Below, piece after piece: positions 35,076 through 44,508 of a stretch of DNA of 64,000 bases (position 1 is its first letter; each line of letters opens with the position of its first letter). Under the pieces are notes generated by a model that was not told the origin of the DNA, searched no databases, and was given only the letters and a program-made list of their open reading frames with translations. Source of the DNA: Palaeococcus pacificus DY20341 (GTDB lineage: Archaea > Methanobacteriota_B > Thermococci > Thermococcales > Thermococcaceae); NCBI RefSeq assembly GCF_000725425.1, contig NZ_CP006019.1:868001-932000 (forward strand), written 5' to 3'. The position numbers were made by a program, and so were the translations under genes.

Positions 35076-36053
35076 CTTTAACGCCCACCCTTTTGGGCAT
35101 CTCTCCCACGCGGAATGGGACTTCGTCCAAAAAGCGCTCTGCTGTGATTTCCTCCCCTTCAATGTTGAGCTTCATCCTTATTCTGCCGGGCAAGAGCTCG
35201 TAGCTCAAAACCTCCGCATCTTCACCTTTAGTTATGAAAACACTCTCCGGCCTGAAAAAGATTTTAATCTTTCCCTCAACTCCCACATCAAAGCACAAAT
35301 TACCTAAGCATGCTTTTCCCTCTTTAGCTTCGAGCTCGAGAATGTTTGAGAGCCCTAAAAAGCGCGCTACAAACTCTGTTTTTGGCTTATAGTAGAGCTC
35401 TAATGGTCTACCTACTTGTTCGATGTGCCCGACATTCATAATCGCTATTCTATCACTTATGGCCATTGCCTCCTCCTGATCGTGTGTAACGTAAATCGTC
35501 GTTATACCGAGTTCTTTTTGAATCCGCTTAATCTCTCCCCTCAAGCGCTCCCTTATCTTTGCATCGAGATTTGAGAGGGGCTCATCTAAGAGTAGAACCT
35601 TGGGCTCTATTACCAAAGCCCTAGCTAATGCCACACGCTGTTTTTGACCTCCGCTCAGCTGCTCTGGATAGCGCTTTTCAAAACCCTCTAATCCAACCAA
35701 CCTTAAGGCCCACTCAACTTTTCTTCAATTTCTCTCTTTGGGAATTTCTTTAACTTTAAGCCGAAGGCCACGTTTTCAAAAACGTTCATGTGCGGAAAGA
35801 GGGCATAATCTTGAAAAACTATGCCAATTCCGCGCTCATAGGGGGGCACACCGTTCATGAGCTTCTCCCCAAAGTACACATCTCCAGTGCTTGGCTTCTC
35901 AAATCCGGCTATTATCCTAAGTGTCGTCGTCTTTCCACAGCCGCTCGGCCCCAGGAGGGTTAAAAACTCTCCTTCCTTAGCTTTTAAGTGCTTGATTCTA
36001 AGCTCAAAGCCTTCTCTAATAAGCGTGATGTTCCTAAGCTCAACGCTCACCAT
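35053..36053 (-). pseudogene. ABC transporter ATPase (FbpC/PotA-like) with a frameshift
   Basis: The N-terminal frame (36053-35703) holds Walker [10 protein letters not shown] and [12 protein letters not shown] and stops after '[11 protein letters not shown]'. The next frame continues as '[34 protein letters not shown]' with signature, Walker B (VLLLDEPLSNLD), switch His (YVTHDQEEA) and a C-terminal regulatory domain. One missing base near 35719-35725, in AACTTTTC, explains the break; adding a G after the AAAG on the coding strand gives a normal protein of about 333 residues. Otherwise the gene looks intact. It overlaps the permease start by 7 bases. Either a genuine recent mutation or a sequencing error. 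Confidence 0.8.
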
Positions 36054-37678
36054 ATTTCCTCACCTATTCTTTCAATTATGAGAAAGCTGACTGCACTTAC
36101 AATCATCAAGAGAACTGACATTGCCGATGCGCTTCCCCATTGCCTCGAGCCCAAAAAGCGGTATATAGCTATCGTGATGGTGGTGTATTCCGGCTTGTAG
36201 AGCATGTATGTGGCTCCTAACTCAGCTATGCTCATGGCGAATGCAAATATTGCTCCTACGATTATTCCACCTAGAGCTAAGGGGAGCTCGACCTTTAGAA
36301 AAGCTACCCACTCCTTCGCTCCCAAGCTCAGAGCGGCTTCTTTTAGGTTGGGCTTGATTTTTTTAAGCACCGCTGAGATGGCCCTTAAAACAAAGGGGTA
36401 AGCTATTATCGTGTGGGCAAAAACTATCAGATACCAGCTCCCGAGGAGGTGGAGGGGCTCTTTGTGGAAGGTTCTTATGTATCCCAAGCCCAGCGTGATG
36501 GCCGAAGAGCCCAGAGGGAGCATAACCAGGGCATCAAAGAGGTTTTTGCCTTTGAACTCCCAGCGGTGGAGTGCATATGAAACGCTTAGGGCCAGCAGGG
36601 TGGAGAGTATCACAGTTGAAAAACCGAAGAGGAGCGAGTTTTTAATCGCGGTAATGCTGTTCGCACCGAAGATTGGATTATAGGCTTCGCTGAAGACCCG
36701 CCTATACCATATTAGGCTGAGCTTCCCGTTATAGTTAAAGGAGTTGTAGAGAACAGCTAGGAGAGGCGAGACTATAAAAACCAGCACTATCAATGAGTAA
36801 AGTCCAATTAAAATTCCCCTTAAGCTTAGGATTTCTTTGAATGACAGTGGTCTTGGTGTCCTGAAAATCCTCTGCTCCTCCGCTTTTGAGTACAGGTCGA
36901 GGCTCTTTATGTAAACATACATGAATGTGAAGCTTAGAGCTATCTGGATTATTGCGAGGGCAGAGCCGAGCTTAAAATCTAAGAGGGTCATGATTGAAGT
37001 GAATATGTCCACTTCAAGTGTGGCGTATTTATAGCCGCCCAGTATGAGAGGAATTGAGAAGCTCATAAAGCAGAATATGAATGTGAGCATTGAAGAGGCA
37101 AATATTCCCGGAAGGAGCATTGGGAGGGTTACTTTTCTAAAGAGCGTGAACCCTTTGGCCCCTAAGCTCATAGCAACTTCCTCGTAGTGGGGATTTATGC
37201 GCTGCCAGAGCGAGGAAACCATTCTAACAACTACCGGGAAATTGTAGAAGGCATGAGCCAAAAGTATGGCCTTCCAGGAGTAGAGAATACCCAGATCTCT
37301 CCCAATGAGCTGTGTAAAAAACCCCTGCTTTCCAAAGAGTAGAATGAATCCAAGAGCTACCATTATGCTTGGCATGACGAATGGGACTGTTAGAATGGCT
37401 TTTACAGTACTCTTCCCTGGGAAGTCGTATTTTGCAAAGATATATGCTCCAGGGAGACCTAGAGCCAAAGTTAAGAGCGTGGAAGCGAGGGCCTGCCACA
37501 GGGTGAAGTAGATTATTCCCCTATGGTAGCTGTTGGAAAGCACTTCTACGACATATTTCAGAGTAAATCCGTTCTCCCAAAGCCCTTCATGAAGTATGCT
37601 AATCATGGGGAGGTAGAAGAAGATGAAAAGGAATGCGAGAGGGAGTATTAAGAGTAGCTTTACCCCTTTCATCTGCAT
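36047..37678 (-). CDS. Fused ABC permease, Fe3+/thiamine type (FbpB/ThiP-like)
   Basis: A 543-residue permease made of two fused six-helix halves. Each half has its EAA loop: [26 protein letters not shown] (about residues 180-205) and [26 protein letters not shown] (about 455-480). The fusion is typical of FbpB (iron) and ThiP (thiamine) importers. GTTTATAAAATG on the minus strand lies about 25 bases before the ATG at 37678, indicating a leaderless mRNA. The ATPase follows by overlap. The substrate-binding protein, normally the first gene, is absent here, so substrate cannot be fixed. Confidence 0.85.
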   Translation of the reverse strand: MQMKGVKLLLILPLAFLFIFFYLPMISILHEGLWENGFTLKYVVEVLSNSYHRGIIYFTLWQALASTLLTLALGLPGAYIFAKYDFPGKSTVKAILTVPFVMPSIMVALGFILLFGKQGFFTQLIGRDLGILYSWKAILLAHAFYNFPVVVRMVSSLWQRINPHYEEVAMSLGAKGFTLFRKVTLPMLLPGIFASSMLTFIFCFMSFSIPLILGGYKYATLEVDIFTSIMTLLDFKLGSALAIIQIALSFTFMYVYIKSLDLYSKAEEQRIFRTPRPLSFKEILSLRGILIGLYSLIVLVFIVSPLLAVLYNSFNYNGKLSLIWYRRVFSEAYNPIFGANSITAIKNSLLFGFSTVILSTLLALSVSYALHRWEFKGKNLFDALVMLPLGSSAITLGLGYIRTFHKEPLHLLGSWYLIVFAHTIIAYPFVLRAISAVLKKIKPNLKEAALSLGAKEWVAFLKVELPLALGGIIVGAIFAFAMSIAELGATYMLYKPEYTTITIAIYRFLGSRQWGSASAMSVLLMIVSAVSFLIIERIGEEIW

Positions 37679-37756
37679 CGTTATTAGTGAGTTTTGGCAT
37701 TTTATAAACGTGTTGGCAAATTTAGAAAATATAAAAAAGATTCAGCAACTCTAGAG

Positions 37757-39241
37757 TCATAGGGAGCTTAAAAGCGCTTTAACTTCGTTCTCATCGGCTA
37801 AATTCACAGCTTTTATTCCCCACAGCTTTGCGACAAACTTGAGCTCTTCCCTAAAGTCCCCAGGCACAGCCGAGAGGTGGTTTGCACCCATAATGCTTAT
37901 GAAAGTGTTTTTGTCCAGAGGGTTCTTTATCGCTGTATGTGGCCACTGTTTGCCCCACTTGAGCTTTTCTTCGATCTCTTTGCCTATTTCAAGACCTTCG
38001 CCGAGGAAATAGAGCAAGTAGTATTCCCCTCCGATCCTAATGAGCCTCGCTACAGTTAGCTCTGCTTTTGGAGTTCTATACGTTAGAGCACCACCGCTCG
38101 CTCCTTGGCACTGTCCCTGGAGTGTCGTTGCCTTTAAGTTCTCCTCCGGATTTTTGCTTAGCTTCGCATAGTAGAGCGATGAAGCTCCGCAGTTGGCTAT
38201 CAATACAAGCTCATCGTCAACATACTTTATATCCCCAAAGAGGGGTGGCTTTCCGCTTAGGTAAAAGAGCAAGGCTGAGCTTATAGTTCCTTTAACGTCG
38301 CCTTCGCATGTCGCGGGGATTACCTCTTTCTCGCCCATAGCGTCTAAGTTGAATGGGAACAAAGCAGGAATTAAGCATGCGGTAACGCCGTAGACTTCCG
38401 AGAGTTCGGGCTGACACTTAATGGAAACTCCGGAAACTTCGTCTTTGTATTCTTCATAAATCTCTTTAGCAGCTAAGTAAATGGCTATCTGTCTTCTTAG
38501 GGCTTCGTGTGTGAGCATACTATCGTCGAACTTTACTTTAGCTTTAGAAGTTAGCCAACTAAAGAACTCCTCTACCCGTACCCTAAGTCTCTCATCGCTG
38601 AGCATTGCATCGACTTTTTTCACTATTAAATACTGATCGAGCATGAGGAAGTCGCCAATGAAACGCTTAAGCCTCGGCAAATCGTCCATTAGATGCTCCA
38701 TTCCGAGCGTATAAGGTGCTCCAAACAGGAGGAGTGACTTCCTGGAGAGCTTTGAGGCTGCTTCAACAGCCCTTACCCATGCTTTAACCTTCTCTAAATC
38801 TCCCTTTATGCGGGTATGGTGGAGCGCATGATAATTAACGGCACTCTCCCATAGAGAAGCTCCAACTGAAGTTATGCACGTTGAACCAGCCCACGCTGGG
38901 TCGTCGTCTGCATAGAGCAGGAGCGGCTTGTTTATCTCTTTGGCTAAAAGTGTTATTAAATTGCTTTCTGTCCAGTGCCACAATCCTAAAATAACGCCGC
39001 TCACGCTTTTTGAGTTGATAATTTCTGAAGCACGCAAGGCTTCGCTTTTGCTATCTATTCCAAAGTTTCTTCCCTCTTCAAGGGCTTTGTACTTCCCGAG
39101 CTTTTTATTAACATCAACTACTTCAAAACCTGCATCTTTGAGCTCATGGATAAGCCTTTGGTGCTTTTCCATGAGGGCTTTTTCCCTCTCCAAAGATAGA
39201 GAAGTTTTTCGTGGGTCTGTAAAAGTTGCAACCGCCAACAT
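37757..39241 (-). CDS. L-fucose/L-arabinose isomerase-family protein
   Basis: A 494-residue protein with the general layout of the fucose isomerase family (COG2407): an N-terminal flavodoxin-like domain (LAVATFTDPRKTSLSLEREKAL; SGVILGLWHWTESNLITLLAKEINKPLLLYADDDPAWAGSTC), a middle domain with 'SIKCQPELSEVYGVTACLIPALF' and a C-terminal domain ending in GANHLSAVPGDF, where metal-binding Glu, Asp and His residues of this family occur. GGTGGT precedes the ATG at 39241. It lies downstream of malK on the same strand with a 51-base gap and its own TATA-like TTATATAATCC. The sugar is not known. Confidence 0.72.
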   Translation of the reverse strand: MLAVATFTDPRKTSLSLEREKALMEKHQRLIHELKDAGFEVVDVNKKLGKYKALEEGRNFGIDSKSEALRASEIINSKSVSGVILGLWHWTESNLITLLAKEINKPLLLYADDDPAWAGSTCITSVGASLWESAVNYHALHHTRIKGDLEKVKAWVRAVEAASKLSRKSLLLFGAPYTLGMEHLMDDLPRLKRFIGDFLMLDQYLIVKKVDAMLSDERLRVRVEEFFSWLTSKAKVKFDDSMLTHEALRRQIAIYLAAKEIYEEYKDEVSGVSIKCQPELSEVYGVTACLIPALFPFNLDAMGEKEVIPATCEGDVKGTISSALLFYLSGKPPLFGDIKYVDDELVLIANCGASSLYYAKLSKNPEENLKATTLQGQCQGASGGALTYRTPKAELTVARLIRIGGEYYLLYFLGEGLEIGKEIEEKLKWGKQWPHTAIKNPLDKNTFISIMGANHLSAVPGDFREELKFVAKLWGIKAVNLADENEVKALLSSL

Positions 39242-39292
39242 AATACCACCAACCAAACAGCAAACTCTAAATAATAAATAAAGGATGAGGGA

Positions 39293-40411
39293 TTATATAA
39301 CTGCTTTTTTAGTGCCCTTATCAAAGATGTGGATTTTGTTCATATCAAATACCACATCAATTTCTGCTCCTTCGCGAACTTTTGACTCTGCGGGGAAAGC
39401 TCCAAAAAACATGAGATTGCCAACCCTCAAATGCACAATCTTTTCACTGCCGAGGTTCTCCACAATTTCCACTTTAACTTTGACCATATTCTCCCCGGGT
39501 ATCTTAACCTGAGCAAAGAACGCATCATAAATGTCCTCGGGCCTAATACCAAAAATAACTTCTTTCCCTATGTACCCCTGCTCCATTAGTGCTTCAATTT
39601 GATCCGGCAACACCTTGAGTCTGAAGTCTCCAAAATCAACCCAGCCGTCCTCCGTAAGTGTGGCATCTAGGAAATTCATTGGTGGACTGCCAATGAAACC
39701 ACCTACAAATATGTTAGCAGGATTGTTGTAAACCTCATCAGGGGTGCCAACTTGTTGCAGTTCTCCCGCATTTATAACTGCAATTCTGTCACCCATCGTC
39801 ATTGCTTCCACTTGGTCGTGAGTAACGTAAATTGTAGTAACTCCCAGCTGCTTCTGCAGTTTCTTTAACTCTGCCCTCATCTTAACCCTAAGCTTAGCGT
39901 CAAGGTTTGAAAGGGGCTCGTCCATGAGGAAGACTTGAGGCTTTCTCACTATTGCTCTTCCCAGAGCAACCCTCTGCCTCTGACCACCAGAAAGCTCCCT
40001 CGGCTTTCTTTTAAGGAGCTCCATTAAGCCTAGCATTTCTGCGACTTCTCTAACTCTCTGGTCGATTTCCTGTTTTGGGATTTTTCTGAGTTTAAGTGGG
40101 AATGCAATGTTGTCATAAACCGTCATGTGCGGATAGAGGGCGTAACTCTGGAAAACCATTGCAATGTCCCTGTCTTTTGGTGGGATGAATACGCCTTTTT
40201 CTGGGTCGGCTACGAGTTTATCGCCGATGTATATCTGTCCTTTGCTGGGTTCCTCCAAACCTGATATCATTCTGAGAGTTGTAGTTTTACCGCACCCACT
40301 TGGTCCGAGTAAGATCATGAATTCTCCATCCTTGATTTTTAGGTTCATCTCTTTAACAGCTGCAAAGTCTCCGAAAATCTTCCAAACTCCTTCCAAACGA
40401 ACCTCCGCCAC
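39293..40411 (-). CDS. malK: Sugar ABC transporter ATPase MalK (trehalose/maltose-type operon)
   Basis: A 372-residue ATPase, last gene of malE-malF-malG-treT-trmB-malK. Walker [10 protein letters not shown], signature LSGGQRQRVALGRA, Walker B VFLMDEPLSNLD and switch His in YVTHDQVEA are intact; the C-terminal OB-type domain carries IFGIRPEDIYDAF. GTG at 40411 is preferred to 40420 because it yields the MAEVRLEG start of MdxK and has GAGGTG upstream. Over the first two thirds it is nearly identical to MdxK (17682-18809) in both protein and DNA. TrmB ends 10 bases upstream, so the genes are coupled. Confidence 0.9.
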   Translation of the reverse strand: MAEVRLEGVWKIFGDFAAVKEMNLKIKDGEFMILLGPSGCGKTTTLRMISGLEEPSKGQIYIGDKLVADPEKGVFIPPKDRDIAMVFQSYALYPHMTVYDNIAFPLKLRKIPKQEIDQRVREVAEMLGLMELLKRKPRELSGGQRQRVALGRAIVRKPQVFLMDEPLSNLDAKLRVKMRAELKKLQKQLGVTTIYVTHDQVEAMTMGDRIAVINAGELQQVGTPDEVYNNPANIFVGGFIGSPPMNFLDATLTEDGWVDFGDFRLKVLPDQIEALMEQGYIGKEVIFGIRPEDIYDAFFAQVKIPGENMVKVKVEIVENLGSEKIVHLRVGNLMFFGAFPAESKVREGAEIDVVFDMNKIHIFDKGTKKAVI

Positions 40412-40421
40412 ACCAAACACC

Positions 40422-41438
40422 TCAAGATATTGTTAGCTTAATCTTAGTTGTTTCGTAATCCTCTAATACGGCAAACATTCCTCCAAGCTTTACCACACCA
40501 TTCTCAGACTCCAAATGAATGTTGTTGATGGCTTCTTTAAAAGAAAGGGTATATCCTATGATATTTCCATGTATTGTCTCCAATTTGTTTGTTTTGAGGT
40601 TTTTACCCTCTACTTCTGCTAATATTGCCCTGTCTTTTATGTGTCTTTTAACGAAATCCACTGCGTGGAACATTGCAAAGAAGCGTATATCCTGTGGATT
40701 GTTTATAAATTCAGCTTCAAGAGAAGATTCTTTAAATATCTCGATAATCAGGCTGTACTGGGAGAAGATAATCTCGGGATATGTTGCTCTAAAGCTTGGG
40801 GGATTTTTCGGCCTAAAGCTTACGTTCTGGATGTTGACAACCTCTTCTCCATCTCTCATACCAATTAAGTGGTTGAGCTTGTAAAACTGCCTCACAAAAA
40901 GATTTCCTTTATCTTTAAAGTCTAAGAGATTAGAAACTTCATCTGTGTATAGAGAAACAGTAACTCCCCTTTCCAACGTTTTGAGCAAGTTTTGCTTTAT
41001 TTCATCAAAAAATTCGCTTGGGACAACAACTATAACTTCATTCTTGGCAGAGTCTAATATCTCTCTAAACATCTCAATAGCTTCTTCAAAGCTGTTGCTC
41101 CTCCAGATGGCGGGTTTTTGACTCTCGGGCTTGGCATTTTTTAAAGCCTCTTCCAGCTTTTCTCTCACCATTTCAAGCTCTTTTTTAAACCTGAAGAATG
41201 CTATTTTTGGTGAATAAGCAGCATATACTTTAGTACGTCCTTCAATCTCTGTGACAAATCCCCTCAACTTCAGAGATGCTATGGTATCGTAAACTCTGTT
41301 GTATGGAATACCACTCCTCACAGATATTTCCTTGGCAGTGCTCGGCCCATAGACTAAAAGCGACCAATAGGTCAGGATCTCATATTTAGTAAAGCCAATT
41401 TCGCTTAATGCATGAAATATTTCCGGTGGGATTTCCAT
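40422..41438 (-). CDS. trmB: TrmB, repressor of the trehalose/maltose operon
   Basis: A 338-residue regulator, the same length as T. litoralis/P. furiosus TrmB and close to it in sequence from memory ([39 protein letters not shown] start). The winged helix is at about 30-70 ([20 protein letters not shown]); the C-terminal domain ends [17 protein letters not shown] and binds sugars (trehalose, maltose, sucrose in the known protein). It represses the operon and is released by its sugars. Located between treT and malK as in T. litoralis. The TATACTNNNAGTATA sites before malE are its likely targets. Confidence 0.9.
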   Translation of the reverse strand: MEIPPEIFHALSEIGFTKYEILTYWSLLVYGPSTAKEISVRSGIPYNRVYDTIASLKLRGFVTEIEGRTKVYAAYSPKIAFFRFKKELEMVREKLEEALKNAKPESQKPAIWRSNSFEEAIEMFREILDSAKNEVIVVVPSEFFDEIKQNLLKTLERGVTVSLYTDEVSNLLDFKDKGNLFVRQFYKLNHLIGMRDGEEVVNIQNVSFRPKNPPSFRATYPEIIFSQYSLIIEIFKESSLEAEFINNPQDIRFFAMFHAVDFVKRHIKDRAILAEVEGKNLKTNKLETIHGNIIGYTLSFKEAINNIHLESENGVVKLGGMFAVLEDYETTKIKLTIS

Positions 41439-41461
41439 TTTTCATCACCTAAAAAAATAAA

Positions 41462-42700
41462 TTAAGTGGAATTAAGCAAGTCGAGATACCTTTCGAGGTG
41501 CTTGGTTATTATGAAATTCTGTTTAACCCTCTCTTTAGCTTTTTCGCCCATTTCTTTTGCAGCATCTGGGTTTTTAATGAGGTATATTGCTTTTTCTGCG
41601 GCTTCATTGACGTCTCTAACAAGGAATCCAGTCTCTCCATCCACTATTTGGAGCCTTATTCCTCCAACTGCCCTTCCAATGACTGGTCTCTCTTTCCACA
41701 TTGCCTCTGTTACGGTTAGGCCAAAGCCCTCCCTGGTGGACATTTGAAGTACAACATCGCTTGCTCTTTGGAAGGCATTGACTTCTTTGGCGTGAACTCC
41801 TATTAGGTTTGTGAGGACTTTAACGTCGTAATCCTCTCCTATCTTCCTCAGCGTTTTCTCAAAGTAAACCCAACCTTCTGGATCATCATGAGCCATTACA
41901 CCTACTAAAAGAAGCTGAGCATCTGGGATTTTCTCCTTGACTTTTCTGTAAACGTCTATAACGTCAAATATTCCTTTCCATGGGTCAAAGCGTGAAACTT
42001 GGGTTATTATTGGCTTCTCAGGGTCAACGTCAAACCTCTCGAGTATTTTGAGAACCTCGCTCTCGCTGAGCTCCATGTTCTTTTCGCTTAGAGGATCGAT
42101 TGAGGGCGGCATTATAACGACTTTGCTGTGGTCTAAGTCGCTCTGCACGTAATCTTCCATGTGGAAGATGTAGCGGTCGTACTTCTCAACGAATCCTCTT
42201 AAGAACTTCCAAAACTCTCTATTGGGATCGCTTAGGTCGATGTGGCACCTCCATATCCAAGGCTGCTTTTTATCGTAGAAATCTATGAGAGGGGCTGGCT
42301 GTGGGTCGTGGATCAAAACGTAGTCAAAGCTGCTTAAGTCAAAATCTTGGGCATTCATCTTATTTGTCTCTATGTAGAGCTTTTTCATGTCTTCAGTCAG
42401 CTTAAGCTCCTTGTTGCCCTGCAGAGCGTTGTGAAAGCTTTTAGTTACGTTGAAAAACTCGTCAACCCCTTCAATAACTAACCATTCTGCATCCAATCCA
42501 ACATCCCTCATCAGTGGAATAAGATTGTGGAGTATCTCTGCAACACCACCGCCATAAGCTGTGGAGTTCACATTTGCGAAGCTCTTTCCTTTTAGGGCTT
42601 CACCCTTTTCCCTAATTCTTTCGACTGCTTCAATTCCGATTATCTCTTCATAGTCCTTTAGCTTCTTGCCTTCTCCTCCAAACTTCTCAACTTTAAACAT
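41462..42700 (-). CDS. treT: Trehalose glycosyltransferring synthase
   Basis: A 412-residue GT4 enzyme that reversibly joins ADP-glucose (or UDP-glucose) and glucose into trehalose; in Thermococcus it mainly splits imported trehalose. The N-terminal domain has FANVNSTAYGGGVAEILHNL and FDYVLIHDPQPAPLIDF; the C-terminal nucleotide-binding domain has ITQVSRFDPWKGIFDV and the EX7E motif in REGFGLTVTEAMW. It is very close to the T. litoralis enzyme as I recall it. GGAGGAGATGCT precedes the ATG. Lies between malG and trmB. Confidence 0.92.
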   Translation of the reverse strand: MFKVEKFGGEGKKLKDYEEIIGIEAVERIREKGEALKGKSFANVNSTAYGGGVAEILHNLIPLMRDVGLDAEWLVIEGVDEFFNVTKSFHNALQGNKELKLTEDMKKLYIETNKMNAQDFDLSSFDYVLIHDPQPAPLIDFYDKKQPWIWRCHIDLSDPNREFWKFLRGFVEKYDRYIFHMEDYVQSDLDHSKVVIMPPSIDPLSEKNMELSESEVLKILERFDVDPEKPIITQVSRFDPWKGIFDVIDVYRKVKEKIPDAQLLLVGVMAHDDPEGWVYFEKTLRKIGEDYDVKVLTNLIGVHAKEVNAFQRASDVVLQMSTREGFGLTVTEAMWKERPVIGRAVGGIRLQIVDGETGFLVRDVNEAAEKAIYLIKNPDAAKEMGEKAKERVKQNFIITKHLERYLDLLNST

Positions 42701-42743
42701 AGCATCTCCTCCTATTTGTTTTAAATTAAAGATAAATGAAACT

Positions 42744-43598
42744 TCATTTTTCTGTAGACCACCCTATCATACCGCTTATATAGTACTTCTGGAACACAGC
42801 ATAGACAAACAAGGGCACTATCATCACCAATATTGAAGCTGCTGAGAGTAAGCTCCAATCCACAAAGTACTGTCCTCTAAGGAGAGGGAGTCTCTGGGTT
42901 GCAACGTATCTTGAGGGATTTTGTAGGAACACTAACGCTAGGAAGAAGTCGCTCCAAACCCATGTAAATTGAAGGATGGCTGCTGATATGAGTCCTGGAA
43001 GCGCCATAGGTAGCACTATCTTATAAAATATTTTAAAGTCCGATGCACCATCTATCTTGGCGGCTTCTTCAACATCTACGGGGAGTAGGGAGAAGTAGTT
43101 CCTCATGAAAAATATTATCCACGCTAGTCCCCAAGCTGAGTGGACAAGGATTAACCCTCTAAACGTGTTCAGCAGGTGCATATTTCTGAGGAGGAAGTAC
43201 AAAGGCACAACTGTCATTTGTTGGGGCACTGCCAGCAGGAACACTATGAAGGCAAAGAGGTAGGTCTTTATTGGAAAGCTGTATCTGGCAAAGGCATATG
43301 CGGCAAGAGCTGCTATAATGAGTGGAACGATAGTGCTGGGCACTGCTATAGTGAGAGAGTTGAGGAGACCGTCTTTCATTGGAAACATCGGGTGGTTTAA
43401 AGCGTTAATGAAATTTTGAAGGGATAGATGAAGCTCGTCAAAATTCCACCAGCCGTATAGTATTTCCTTAAAAGGCCTGATAGAGGCCATTAAGACTCCT
43501 AAGAAGGGGATTAACCAAATAAGACCGAAAATCCAAGCTATTAGATTCGAGATAATTGATTTCCTCAGCTTGTAGCTTATAAGATTCTTTGATGTCAT
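42744..43598 (-). CDS. malG: Sugar ABC transporter permease MalG
   Basis: A 284-residue permease with six helices and the EAA loop 'VEEAAKIDGASDFKIFYKIVLPMALPGLI'. Normal length, without the insert seen in MdxG. The ATG at 43598 follows GGGAGGGAGTGA; the preceding GTG codon overlaps malF. It pairs with MalF to form the channel of the TreT operon transporter. Confidence 0.88.
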   Translation of the reverse strand: MTSKNLISYKLRKSIISNLIAWIFGLIWLIPFLGVLMASIRPFKEILYGWWNFDELHLSLQNFINALNHPMFPMKDGLLNSLTIAVPSTIVPLIIAALAAYAFARYSFPIKTYLFAFIVFLLAVPQQMTVVPLYFLLRNMHLLNTFRGLILVHSAWGLAWIIFFMRNYFSLLPVDVEEAAKIDGASDFKIFYKIVLPMALPGLISAAILQFTWVWSDFFLALVFLQNPSRYVATQRLPLLRGQYFVDWSLLSAASILVMIVPLFVYAVFQKYYISGMIGWSTEK

Positions 43599-43603
43599 TT
43601 TTA

Positions 43604-44494
43604 TCACTCCCTCCCTCTTCTAAAGAGCCACAGTGCAGGTATCATTGTTAAGAGAGTAAGCAGCACTGCTACGACCGCAGAGTAGTTGTAATTTAGCTGT
43701 CTGGCGAAGTAGTTCCACATTTGAATTGCTAGAACCGTTGAGGCTCCTCCCGGTCCTCCTCCAGTTGCCACGTATACGATGTCGAATATCTTCAGCTCCC
43801 AAAGCAATGTCATTGATACCACTACCATAGTAACCGGCTTGAGCAGTGGGAATGTGACGTAGAAGAATATCTGTATTGGTGAGGCTCCATCTATAATAGC
43901 GGCTTCATAGTAGTCTTTAGGTATTGCTGCTAATCCTGCGGAGTACATGAGCATACTAAAGCCCGTCCAAAGCCAAATTGATCCAAGTATTACGGCGAAC
44001 AGGGCGGTATCGGGATATGCGGTCCATGTTTTGTATAGGCTTTCAAATCCGAACAGGTTAAAAATAGTAGGAATTACGCCAACTCCTTTTTCAAACAAGA
44101 AGCGTATGATTATACCTCCAACAATCATAGGAATGACCATACCCAAAAATACGATTGATTTGATTATTGAGCTTCCCTTTACCTCCTCTCTTCTTAACAG
44201 AAGTGCCAGTAGGAGGCCTAAAAACACAGTTATTGGAAGGTGAATTAAAATCCAAACAAAATTGTGTATTAACGCACCCCATGGAGGGGATGAGCTTGGG
44301 AATCTATCTAGATTAACAATATCAGAACTGCCTAAAACTTGGAAATAATTTTTTAATCCAACAAAATTTCCGTCGGGAGACAAAAAGCTGAAGTATATTG
44401 TTTTGAATATTGGATAAATCACGAAAGGCAGCATTAGAGCCAAAGCAGGCAAAAGAAAGAAAATAGGGGTAAGAGACATTCTGGGCTTTCTCAT
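43604..44494 (-). CDS. malF: Sugar ABC transporter permease MalF
   Basis: A 296-residue permease, six helices, starting 'LTPIFFLLPALALMLPFVIYPIFKTIYFSFL'. The EAA loop is DYYEAAIIDGASPIQIFFYVTFPLLKPV (about residues 200-227). GGAGGG lies before the ATG at 44494, and the malE stop is 14 bases upstream. Its end nearly abuts malG. Confidence 0.88.
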   Translation of the reverse strand: MRKPRMSLTPIFFLLPALALMLPFVIYPIFKTIYFSFLSPDGNFVGLKNYFQVLGSSDIVNLDRFPSSSPPWGALIHNFVWILIHLPITVFLGLLLALLLRREEVKGSSIIKSIVFLGMVIPMIVGGIIIRFLFEKGVGVIPTIFNLFGFESLYKTWTAYPDTALFAVILGSIWLWTGFSMLMYSAGLAAIPKDYYEAAIIDGASPIQIFFYVTFPLLKPVTMVVVSMTLLWELKIFDIVYVATGGGPGGASTVLAIQMWNYFARQLNYNYSAVVAVLLTLLTMIPALWLFRRGRE

Positions 44495-44508
44495 GCATTA
44501 GCCCTCCT

